Assembly: GCF_900564155.1 (NCBI RefSeq)
Contig: NZ_LS999839.1
Span: 3,531,097 to 3,595,096 of the forward strand
Length of the DNA stretch: 64,000 nucleotides
From: Pedobacter schmidteae
GTDB taxonomy: Bacteria > Bacteroidota > Bacteroidia > Sphingobacteriales > Sphingobacteriaceae
Reading direction: 5' to 3'
Below are positions 51,814 to 60,196 of this stretch, piece after piece (the first letter of the stretch is position 1; each line of letters starts with the position of its first letter). A model generated the notes under the pieces. That model had not been told where the DNA came from. It worked only from the letters and a program-made list of their open reading frames with translations, and made no database searches. Made by a program: the position numbers and the translations under genes.

Positions 51814-53028
51814 ATGGGTATGAGAACCAGATATCACCGTATACTTTTAATATTCAGCTCTTTTCTGGCTTTAAGTATAACTGTACAGGCCCAAATAAAG
51901 GGTACCATATGGGATATTAATGAAATTTATAAGGTTCCAGCCTGCAAAATTATAAGCACCGACTCTGTGGTGACGATAGTTTACCAGGGCCTCACTTATA
52001 AAGGCTTGCCCAAAAATACTTTTGCTTACTATGCCAGTCCAGGTACCCTGAGCGGCGATCGCAGTAAAGACAAAAAATTGCCTGCAGTGGTGTTGGTTCA
52101 TGGTGGCGGAGGAACAGCATTTAAAAACTGGGCGATGATGTGGGCAAAAAAAGGGTATGCAGCCATCGCAATGGATTTAAGAGGCAATGATGGAAATAAA
52201 AAGCACATAGCGGGTGGTTTCGACGAACCGGGCGGCCTCACACCTTATTTTACCATTACACCGGGTTTAAATGAACAATGGATGTATCAGGCAGTGGGAG
52301 ATGTGATATTGGCCCATAACCTCATCAGAAGTTTTAAAGAGGTAGATAGCAACAGAACTGCTCTTACAGGCATTAGCTGGGGTGGCATCATCAGTTGTGT
52401 GCTTGCCGGTGTTGATAACCGTTACAAAGCTGTGGTACCTGTTTACGGATGCGGTTATCTTTTCCAAAATAGCGGGATGAAAAAGGATCTCGATCAGTTA
52501 AACATAGCTGATAGAAAAGCCTGGATCAGTCAATATGATCCCTCACAATATCTGTCTAAAGCAAAAATGCCCATGCTGTTTGTCAATGGCACCAACGATA
52601 GCCATTTTTTTCTGGACAGCTATGCAAAAACCTATAGCCAGGTTAAAAATAAAAAACTGTCTGTCAAAATTGGGCTGAAACACAACCATAGCTATGGATG
52701 GGGAAACGAAGAAATCTATCATTTTATCAATAGTTATCTGAACAGCAGCGCCTCTTTACCCAGCTTCGGACCAGTTCAAATCCAAAAAAATGCGGTTACG
52801 GCCAAAATTAAAACACAGGTACTAATTGATAAAGCATACCTCAATTATACCACCGATACGGCAGCATTGTTAAAAGACAGGAAATGGGAACGCCGGGAAA
52901 TCGATGTAAAGAATAATCGGATCTCCTTACCTTTGCTACCTGCAGGGCTTACCATCTGGTATTTGTCGGTAACCGATAAAAGAGGATTACAGCTAAGTAC
53001 AGAATTGCAGGGACTTAATACCAATTAA
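51814..53028 (+). CDS. exported alpha/beta-hydrolase (acetyl-xylan-esterase / dienelactone-hydrolase-like)
   Basis: This protein of about 404 residues has a signal peptide ending TVQAQ. ATG 51814 is used; TTG 51811 and ATG 51820 are in-frame alternatives. The hydrolase core has the oxyanion-region pattern VLVHGGGGTAF, the nucleophile elbow GISWGG with Ser188, an Asp region in NGTNDSHFFLDSY and a His in LKHNHSYGW. The C-terminal 100 residues resemble the accessory beta domain of PhoPQ-regulated or prolyl-oligopeptidase-like proteins. It probably removes ester groups from the glycan used by this locus. It lies between the HTCS and sigma genes. Confidence 0.75.
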   Translation: MGMRTRYHRILLIFSSFLALSITVQAQIKGTIWDINEIYKVPACKIISTDSVVTIVYQGLTYKGLPKNTFAYYASPGTLSGDRSKDKKLPAVVLVHGGGGTAFKNWAMMWAKKGYAAIAMDLRGNDGNKKHIAGGFDEPGGLTPYFTITPGLNEQWMYQAVGDVILAHNLIRSFKEVDSNRTALTGISWGGIISCVLAGVDNRYKAVVPVYGCGYLFQNSGMKKDLDQLNIADRKAWISQYDPSQYLSKAKMPMLFVNGTNDSHFFLDSYAKTYSQVKNKKLSVKIGLKHNHSYGWGNEEIYHFINSYLNSSASLPSFGPVQIQKNAVTAKIKTQVLIDKAYLNYTTDTAALLKDRKWERREIDVKNNRISLPLLPAGLTIWYLSVTDKRGLQLSTELQGLNTN

Positions 53029-53057
53029 AATATGTAAATTTATTGTAGTTTTTGACT

Positions 53058-53636
53058 ATGCTACCGTATAACCAATTGAACGATGAAATGCTGGCCGATC
53101 TCCTGAAAAAGGGGGATGAGGAGGCCTATACTGTCATTTTTGATCGTTTCTATGGTCTGTTGTTTGTTCACGCCTGTAAATTGCTGCGCAACGAAGACGA
53201 AGCAAAAGACCTGGTACAGGAGCTGTTTGAAGTGTTATGGACACGCCGCGAGAGTATCGCCTTTGAACATAGCCTGTCATCCTATCTTTATACTTCCATC
53301 CGAAACCGCATTATCAATCGGATAGCGCATTATCAGGTAGAACATAAATACATCAGCTCCCTGCAAAGCTTTATAGATAAAGACACTTATCTGGCCGATT
53401 ACCGGGTAAGGGAAAGTGAGATGAGAAAAATGATTGAACGTGAAATATTAGCCCTGCCAAGAAAAATGAGAGAGGTATTTGAGCTGAGCCGAAAAGAATA
53501 CCTTTCCTATAAACAGATTGCCGTTAAATTGGATATTTCCGAACAAACCGTACGTATGCATGTCAAAAAGGCCCTGCGCATCCTCAAACCCAAACTCAGT
53601 CTGGTTGCCTGGCTTTTCCTGTTTTTTAACCTTTAA
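53058..53636 (+). CDS. ECF RNA polymerase sigma-70 factor
   Basis: This 192-residue sigma factor starts at ATG 53058 (TTG 53052 is in frame but less likely). Region 2 contains FDRFYGLLFVHACKLLRNED and DLVQELFEVLWTRRE; region 4 contains LPRKMREVFELSRKEYLSYK and a helix-turn-helix with ISEQTVRMHVKKALRIL. It belongs to the Bacteroidota ECF group paired with FecR. The FecR gene begins 91 nt downstream, then the STN-bearing SusC, completing a cell-surface signalling chain. A second, similar sigma gene is at 62253. Confidence 0.93.
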   Translation: MLPYNQLNDEMLADLLKKGDEEAYTVIFDRFYGLLFVHACKLLRNEDEAKDLVQELFEVLWTRRESIAFEHSLSSYLYTSIRNRIINRIAHYQVEHKYISSLQSFIDKDTYLADYRVRESEMRKMIEREILALPRKMREVFELSRKEYLSYKQIAVKLDISEQTVRMHVKKALRILKPKLSLVAWLFLFFNL

Positions 53637-53727
53637 TAAAGGCGCATAAAAAAAATAGAAAAAAGTACCCTATACCCCCATACCTTCCTGTCATACCTTT
53701 ATAAAACCAAAAGACCAGGTATAACGT

Positions 53728-54996
53728 ATGCATCAGGACCCGAAAAAATTGCTGGAAAAATATAAGCAAGGCAAATGTTCAGCCAAAGAAAAGGCTATTG
53801 TCGAAAGCTGGTATCTGGAATTGGAGAGCACGGAAAGCGTTGAGAGCGTTGAGAACGTTGAGAACCCCGAGCGCATAGAAAGGGTTGGCAATGGAAAGGG
53901 AATTCCTTCTGCCGAAGTGATTGAAAATACGAGAGATCAGGTGTGGGCTAGTTTAAAAGCCAGACATTTGTCTGTTCATGAACCTGTAAAAACCGGCATT
54001 TATTTCCGTAAAGTAGCCATATGGGCCGCTGCGGTTCTCATAATAGGCTCAGTTACTTTTTTTTACTTCAATAACCCGGCTCAAAAAAATGCACTTACCG
54101 GAATTTCTAAAAAACACGATATCGCACCAGGTGGTAATAAAGCTTTTCTTACCCTGGCCGATGGGAGCAAGATATCCCTCACAGATGCCGCCAATGGCGA
54201 AATTGTCAAACAGAAAGGCCTGGTGATCAATAAAACTGCCGATGGACAATTGGTGTATACCGTAGCCAATTCAGATCAGGAAGGGAAAAATGGCAAAACC
54301 TTATTCAATACCATCGAAACCCCCAACGGAGGTAAATACCAGATTAACCTCCCGGACGGTACCAAAGTATGGCTAAATGCGGCGTCATCATTACGTTATC
54401 CAACTAAATTTACGGGTACAGAACGCACGGTAGAGCTCACTGGTGAAGGTTATTTTGAAGTAGCGAAACTACAGTTCAAAGATCCATACGTAACCGGTGA
54501 ACCCGCCAAAAGAATACCCTTTATTGTTAAAAGTGGCGCACAGCAGGTGGAAGTATTGGGTACGCATTTTAACATCAATAGTTATAAAGACGAAGACAAC
54601 ATTAAAACTACGCTGTTAGAAGGCAGTGTAAGGGTGGTACGCGCCGGCAGGCTGCCGGCCGAATCCCGTAACCAGGTACTACTAAAGCCGGGCGAGCAGA
54701 GCCAGCTAGGTAATCAGGCCATTACGGTAAAAGAAGCGGATACAGAAAGTGTCATGGCCTGGAAAGAAAATGATTTTATATTCGATGGAGACGACCTGAA
54801 GAGCATTATGCGAAAAATAGCCCGATGGTACGATGTAGAAGTGATTTATAAGGGAGAGTTCGACAATCTGAAATTTGGTGGCCTGATCTCCCGATCTAAA
54901 AATATATCATCCGTACTGGGGATTATGGAATCGGCCGGCAGAATTCATTTTGTGGTCGAAGGCAAACGTGTTACTGTACTGCACAATAAAGAATAA
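53728..54996 (+). CDS. FecR-family anti-sigma factor with low-complexity insert
   Basis: This 422-residue inner-membrane protein holds the sigma factor encoded upstream. The N-terminal cytoplasmic part (about 1-90) is followed by one transmembrane helix (about 95-113, VAIWAAAVLIIGSVTFFYF). The periplasmic FecR domain (about 190-330) has TPNGGKYQINLPDGTKVWLN and the GEGYFEVAK motif, and the C-terminal DUF4974-type domain (about 345-422) has FGGLISRSKNISSV. Residues about 33-48 are a repeat-derived stretch (ESVESVENVENPE), absent from the paralog at 62906. Confidence 0.92.
   Translation: MHQDPKKLLEKYKQGKCSAKEKAIVESWYLELESTESVESVENVENPERIERVGNGKGIPSAEVIENTRDQVWASLKARHLSVHEPVKTGIYFRKVAIWAAAVLIIGSVTFFYFNNPAQKNALTGISKKHDIAPGGNKAFLTLADGSKISLTDAANGEIVKQKGLVINKTADGQLVYTVANSDQEGKNGKTLFNTIETPNGGKYQINLPDGTKVWLNAASSLRYPTKFTGTERTVELTGEGYFEVAKLQFKDPYVTGEPAKRIPFIVKSGAQQVEVLGTHFNINSYKDEDNIKTTLLEGSVRVVRAGRLPAESRNQVLLKPGEQSQLGNQAITVKEADTESVMAWKENDFIFDGDDLKSIMRKIARWYDVEVIYKGEFDNLKFGGLISRSKNISSVLGIMESAGRIHFVVEGKRVTVLHNKE
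53824..53870 (+). repeat. 9-bp tandem repeat inside fecR
   Basis: GTTGAGAGC, GTTGAGAAC and GTTGAGAAC run in tandem (53839-53865) with weaker copies before them. The repeat keeps the reading frame and adds three-residue VE(S/N) units to the cytoplasmic N-terminal part of the anti-sigma factor. Confidence 0.7.
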
Positions 54997-55114
54997 ACCA
55001 GCAAATTATATTACTAACCAAAAAAATTAAACATATGCAAAGAAAAAGAATTACAGATCACGTGCCTTAAATAGAGCCTTAAATGGTCTTATCAGGGCAA
55101 AAGCCAATAAAAAA

Positions 55115-55145
55115 CCGGAAGTGTTGCAACCACTCCCGGTAAAAA
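55115..55145 (+). promoter_or_regulatory. leader hairpin of the second susC-like gene
   Basis: CCGGAAGTG pairs with CACTCCCGG (8 of 9 pairs) around TTGCAAC, about 60 nt upstream of the susC start. The first susC leader also begins its structured part with CCGGAAGT at 181. A possible 11-codon upstream ORF (ATG 55035 to TAA 55070) precedes it. No T run follows the stem. Confidence 0.4.
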
Positions 55146-55202
55146 TGGCTGGGATTACCCTCCAACAGTTAATTTTTCGTTAAACCCCAACTAACCAAAT
55201 GT

Positions 55203-58200
55203 ATGAACTTTTACAAACAATCTGTATGTAAGCCAAAAGGCTTTATACATAAATTTCTGCTCATTATGAATTCTGCTTTTCGCAGACTCAACGAGACAGA
55301 TAAAAACAAAATACTCATGCGAGTTAAATTTACTACCGTATTGCTGGTCACCATATTCCTGCAATTTGCACAGGCCAGTAACGCGCAGCGCATAACTTTG
55401 TCAAAAAAGAATGCCACTCTGCAACAGTTATTTAAGGAAATCCGGAAACAAAGCGGCTATGATTTCTTCTATAACCTGGAGGACATCAGAAAAGCAAAAA
55501 GAGTGGATATAACTGTCCGCAACGAAATGCTTGAGGAGGTACTGAGCCGCTGTTTTGAAGATCAGCCCTTCACTTTTATGTTCAAGGATAAGACAGTGAT
55601 CATTAAAGAAACCAAATCTGATCCGATCCTGTACAAAAGTGATTTTCTGCAAAAGGTGGAACTGAAAGGGAAGGTGACCGACGACAAAGGCGGGCCGATA
55701 CCGGGCGTAAGTGTAAAACTAAAAGGAAGCAATATTGGTACCATGACCGACGGAAATGGTAACTATGCCCTTAGCTTACCTGACGGAAACGGAACCCTGG
55801 TGTTCAGCTTTATTGGCTTTGCGCAACAGGAAGTGCCAGTCAACAACCGCAGTAGCATCAATGTGGTGTTAAAGGAAGAAGATAAGGCCCTCTCCGAGGT
55901 TGTAGTGGTAGGTTACGGCACACAGAAAAAGGTAAACCTGACCGGTGCGGTAGCCTCCGTTACCGGCGATGAGCTTACCACCCGACAGGCGCCAAATACC
56001 ACTTCCTTGTTGCAGGGTAGGATGCCGGGCGTGCAGGTAACCCAAAATTCAGGTCAGCCTGGAGCAGAGACCGCCTCTATACAAATCCGCGGTATGGGAA
56101 CCTTTAGTAAGGCTTCCAATGATCCACTCATATTAATCGACGGAGTTGAAGGTAATTTAAACAATGTAAACCCCAACCAGATCGAAAACATTTCGGTATT
56201 AAAGGATGCCGCTTCGGCAGCAATTTACGGTTCCAGGGCTGCAAATGGAGTAATTTTGGTGACTACCAAAGCGGGCAAGGCCGGAAGGTTAAACGTCGAT
56301 TACAGTTATAATTTTGGTAGTCAGCGTGCCACTTCTATTTACGACAGGATTACCAATTCAGTCGAATTTATGGAACTGCTCAATAAAGCCATTGACCATA
56401 CCGGAACAAGTGCCAATCAAAGTTACAAGCCGGCGATGATCGAAGCTTACCGTCAGGGTGCTATTAGTAACCCGGCGCAATACCCTAGTTACGATTGGAT
56501 GGATGCCATTTTTCGCACCGCGCCAATGCAACAGCATTACCTGAGCGTAAATGGTGGTAAAGAAGGAACAACCTACAACTTTGGTGCAGGCTACCTCGAT
56601 CAGGATGGTATCCTTATTGCCACGGGCTACAAACGTTACGATGCGCAGTTTAACTTTAAAACAGCATTAAACAAAAGGGTAACTTTTGGTACAAATATCT
56701 CTTTTTCAAAAGGGAAACGTAACGAAACAGCCCTGAACGGTAATTTTGATGGTAACTCAACCGAAGATCAGATCTTGAGCGCGCTGGCAGCCCACCCCAC
56801 ATTTACACCGAAACTGCCCGATGGCAGCGGAAGGTATGCTGCTAAGGCCTATATATTTGAAGGCGGTAACAAAAATCCGGTTGCAATGGCCGAAAATGGC
56901 GGAAGGTACCTGAACAACCATTATGCTTTGGCTTCTGCTTATCTGAATGTAGATATCTTACCTGGTTTAAAAGCTGAAGTAAAGGGTGCTTTAAAATATA
57001 ACGAAAGGGAAACCAAGGTGCATATTGTTGGTGTCCCAGGATATATGTTCCTGCCAGAAACCAATGGAAGTTACAGTTATAACACCCAATGGAACGGTAC
57101 TGTTGGCGAAAACAACTTAACCGTACGCGATGATAAAGATGTGCAGTATACCATTTTCGGAACATTAAATTATACCAAAAAAATAGCCGAAAATCATAAC
57201 CTGTCTGCCTTACTTGGTGTAAGTCAGGAAACTTTCCGCTACGACCGCCTGCAAGGCTTCAAAAGAAATGCACCGTCAGACGACCTGCTGGATCCCAGTA
57301 TTTTTGAACCGGGTGGACAAACTGTAGATGGCTTTAGTTATGAATGGGCTTTGCAATCACTGTTCGGAAGGGTCAACTATGATTATAAAGAGAAATACCT
57401 TTTGGAAATGAACTTTCGTTACGATGGCTCATCACGTTTCCCAACAGGCAGAAAATGGGGCTTTTTCCCTTCTGCATCCGCAGGATGGAGAATCAATCAG
57501 GAAGATTTCCTGAAAAATGTAAGCTGGCTGGACAATTTGAAGGCCCGGGTATCCTGGGGACAACTGGGTAACCAAAACGTAAACCGGACACTTTTAGGTG
57601 AGTCCATGCCATATCCCTACCAGTCGGTCTTAAATCCTTATTTGTATTTTATTGGCGGTAGTTTGCAACAGGGCGTTACAAAAAGCGACCTGGTCAGACA
57701 GGATATCAAATGGGAAACCACAACTGTAACCAATGTGGGACTTGATTTCAGTTTGTTCAGATCCGGACTTTATGGATCTTTTGAATGGTATACCAAACGT
57801 ACAACCGATATTTTAAGGGAGCTTCAGGTGCCCGACTTTATCGGACTGAACGGACCAACCGTAAACAGTGGCGAAATGAAAAATACTGGTTTTGAGTTTC
57901 AATTGGGACATGAAGGCAAAATAAACGATTTCCGTTACAAAGTGCAGGGAAATTTTGAAACCTATAGAAATAAGGTGGTCAAATTTGGCGCCCGCGAAAC
58001 AGACAATTCAAATGGATTTATCCGCCAGGAAGGATTGCCTTATAATTCGTACTTCATGTATGTGTTTGATGGCATTTATCAGAACCAGGCCGAAATAGAC
58101 AATGGACCTACACCATTGGTGAAACCGAAACCGGGCGATATGAAGTACAGGGATGTGAGTGGACCAAATGGAGTGCCGGACGGAAAAATAACAACCGACG

Positions 58201-58706
58201 ACCGTGTGGTAGTTGGTGGTGCTTTTCCTAAATTTAACTATGGTTTAACCGTTAGTGCCGATTACAAGAATTTCGACCTCAGCTTCTTTTTACAGGGCGT
58301 TCAGGGACGCAAAATTTATGTGAAAGAATGGGGAATTGCGCCATTTAGACAAGCCGGACCACCGCCAACTTTCTGGAGAGGTGCATGGGATGGCGAGGGA
58401 ACTTCGAATACCATACCACATATTTTTAACGAAAACTATGGACCAAATACACAAGTGTCAGACTGGTGGTTGCAGGATGCCTCTTATCTGCGCTTAAAGA
58501 ATCTGCAACTCGGGTATAACTTCTCATCCAAACTGCTCAGTAAAGCCAAAATACAGGCGCTGAGGTTATATGTATCAGGTGATAACCTGCTTACATTTAC
58601 CAATTTCTTTGAAGGAAGTGATCCGGAAAGAGCATCGGCAAGTGGACGTGCAGCCATCTATCCTCAGGCAAAAATTTATTCATTCGGACTTAAGGTTACC
58701 CTCTAA
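55203..58706 (+). CDS. SusC/RagA-type TonB-dependent receptor with STN domain
   Basis: This 1167-residue outer-membrane receptor has a long pre-sequence (1-38), a hydrophobic export segment (about 41-60, ending SNAQ), an STN domain (about 66-135), a carboxypeptidase-regulatory-like domain (about 152-225), a TonB-box-like VVVVGYGTQKK (about 233-243), the plug (about 245-355, with AAIYGSRAANGVILVTTKAG) and a barrel to the C-terminus. The upstream sigma/FecR pair should be activated through the STN domain when ligand is bound. The SusD-like partner begins at 58718. Together with GH97 and the HTCS this is a classical polysaccharide utilisation locus. Confidence 0.96.
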   Translation: MNFYKQSVCKPKGFIHKFLLIMNSAFRRLNETDKNKILMRVKFTTVLLVTIFLQFAQASNAQRITLSKKNATLQQLFKEIRKQSGYDFFYNLEDIRKAKRVDITVRNEMLEEVLSRCFEDQPFTFMFKDKTVIIKETKSDPILYKSDFLQKVELKGKVTDDKGGPIPGVSVKLKGSNIGTMTDGNGNYALSLPDGNGTLVFSFIGFAQQEVPVNNRSSINVVLKEEDKALSEVVVVGYGTQKKVNLTGAVASVTGDELTTRQAPNTTSLLQGRMPGVQVTQNSGQPGAETASIQIRGMGTFSKASNDPLILIDGVEGNLNNVNPNQIENISVLKDAASAAIYGSRAANGVILVTTKAGKAGRLNVDYSYNFGSQRATSIYDRITNSVEFMELLNKAIDHTGTSANQSYKPAMIEAYRQGAISNPAQYPSYDWMDAIFRTAPMQQHYLSVNGGKEGTTYNFGAGYLDQDGILIATGYKRYDAQFNFKTALNKRVTFGTNISFSKGKRNETALNGNFDGNSTEDQILSALAAHPTFTPKLPDGSGRYAAKAYIFEGGNKNPVAMAENGGRYLNNHYALASAYLNVDILPGLKAEVKGALKYNERETKVHIVGVPGYMFLPETNGSYSYNTQWNGTVGENNLTVRDDKDVQYTIFGTLNYTKKIAENHNLSALLGVSQETFRYDRLQGFKRNAPSDDLLDPSIFEPGGQTVDGFSYEWALQSLFGRVNYDYKEKYLLEMNFRYDGSSRFPTGRKWGFFPSASAGWRINQEDFLKNVSWLDNLKARVSWGQLGNQNVNRTLLGESMPYPYQSVLNPYLYFIGGSLQQGVTKSDLVRQDIKWETTTVTNVGLDFSLFRSGLYGSFEWYTKRTTDILRELQVPDFIGLNGPTVNSGEMKNTGFEFQLGHEGKINDFRYKVQGNFETYRNKVVKFGARETDNSNGFIRQEGLPYNSYFMYVFDGIYQNQAEIDNGPTPLVKPKPGDMKYRDVSGPNGVPDGKITTDDRVVVGGAFPKFNYGLTVSADYKNFDLSFFLQGVQGRKIYVKEWGIAPFRQAGPPPTFWRGAWDGEGTSNTIPHIFNENYGPNTQVSDWWLQDASYLRLKNLQLGYNFSSKLLSKAKIQALRLYVSGDNLLTFTNFFEGSDPERASASGRAAIYPQAKIYSFGLKVTL

Positions 58707-58717
58707 ACGTGTATAAA

Positions 58718-60184
58718 ATGAGAACATTTATAAAAATAGGAATTTTGGTGATGTCGGTAGTTTTCATCACATCATGTAAAAAAGAACTGGATAAAGATCC
58801 ACTCTCCAATCCTAAAGAAGAAAATTTCTGGCGTACAGAAGGCGAAGCCAATAAGGCATTGGTGGCCTGTTATGCCAAACTCAAAGAACCGATTCTTTCC
58901 AATGGCCGAAACCAGAGCGGAAATAGCCTGTACTGGGAAGCGCTGTCAGACAATGCTTCCAATACCTCCAACTATGAATCATTTGATATCGTCATGCGTG
59001 GCGATCACAATTCGGGAACAGGAGGTATTGTGAGCAAAACCTTTACTTTTTGTTTTCAGGGAATTGCCGCCTGTAACTATTTTCTGGCCAATGTAGACCG
59101 TGTACCCAATCTGTTAGAGGCAACCAATAAAAAGATGAAAGCCGAGGCCTTATTTATGAGGGCTTATTACTATAATGAACTAACACAGTTGTATGGCGAT
59201 TTACCGATTATTTTGAAACCGGCCGAGCTGGGCGACGATTACCTGAATACGCCAAGATCACCAAAAGCAGATGTGGTTACGCAAATCCTTATAGACCTGG
59301 ATTATGCCATTGCCAACCTCCCTCAGGCCAAATATTTTGACGGTCGCGCCGTTAAAGGGAGCGCTATTGCTTTAAAAACAAGGGTGTTATTAAACAATGA
59401 ACGTTTTGGCGAGGCGGCTACAACAGCATGGAGCCTGATCGGCGATCCTGCTAACCCTTTCCAGCTGGCACCCGATTATGCAGGTATTTTCTTTGGTGGT
59501 CAGGCCAACAACAAGGAAATCATGTTTTCTGTACAGTTCCGCGCCCCCGATGATTTTCATTCACTCGACCAGATTATAGGCGGACGGATGTCGATATTTC
59601 CAACGGTTGAAATGAGAAATGCCTATGAACCTAACGACCCGCGCCGCAAAATGACCATTTTTGAAGCCGGCGATCCATGGGCTTATAACAAGAATGGTTT
59701 TCAACAAAGCGAGAGTACCGCCGAAGGCCAGATTCCTTATACCGGAATGGCCATCAAAAAATGGGTCAATCTTTCGATCAATAACGCCTCCGGTGCAACC
59801 CTTAGCGATCAGCATATGGTAAAAATCCGCTATGCCGATTTATTGCTGATGTATGCTGAAGCCATGTTTGAAAGTGGGCAGGGGGCAGATGTAAGGGCGT
59901 TAAAAGCTTTAAATGACGTTAGGGGCAGGCAGGGTGTAAACATGCCGCCTAAGTTGGCCCTAACCCGCGACATCATCAGAAACGAGCGTCGTGTGGAGCT
60001 TGCTTTTGAAGGCTTGCGCTATAACGATCTGATCCGTTGGAAAGTTGCTGCCCAGGTCATTCCGCAGATACCTTACGATAGCAAAGGCACAAAACGCAAA
60101 TTCAAATCCTATCTTTTTCCTATTCCGTTGGGGCAGATGGATATCATGAGAAATGTATGGAAACAGAATCCTGACTTTCAATAA
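58718..60184 (+). CDS. SusD/RagB-type surface glycan-binding lipoprotein
   Basis: This 488-residue lipoprotein starts at ATG 58718 (an in-frame GTG at 58709 is less likely); the signal ends in lipobox ITSC followed by KKELDK. Early SusD features include FWRTEGEANKALVACYAKL, and AEALFMRAYYYNELTQLYGDLP marks the helical core. RYADLLLMYAEAMFESGQ and ERRVELAFEGLRYNDLIRW are the typical C-terminal motifs, followed by the FPIPLGQMD...KQNPDF end. It pairs with the SusC at 55203. Confidence 0.95.
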   Translation: MRTFIKIGILVMSVVFITSCKKELDKDPLSNPKEENFWRTEGEANKALVACYAKLKEPILSNGRNQSGNSLYWEALSDNASNTSNYESFDIVMRGDHNSGTGGIVSKTFTFCFQGIAACNYFLANVDRVPNLLEATNKKMKAEALFMRAYYYNELTQLYGDLPIILKPAELGDDYLNTPRSPKADVVTQILIDLDYAIANLPQAKYFDGRAVKGSAIALKTRVLLNNERFGEAATTAWSLIGDPANPFQLAPDYAGIFFGGQANNKEIMFSVQFRAPDDFHSLDQIIGGRMSIFPTVEMRNAYEPNDPRRKMTIFEAGDPWAYNKNGFQQSESTAEGQIPYTGMAIKKWVNLSINNASGATLSDQHMVKIRYADLLLMYAEAMFESGQGADVRALKALNDVRGRQGVNMPPKLALTRDIIRNERRVELAFEGLRYNDLIRWKVAAQVIPQIPYDSKGTKRKFKSYLFPIPLGQMDIMRNVWKQNPDFQ

Positions 60185-60196
60185 ACCACTGCCAGG

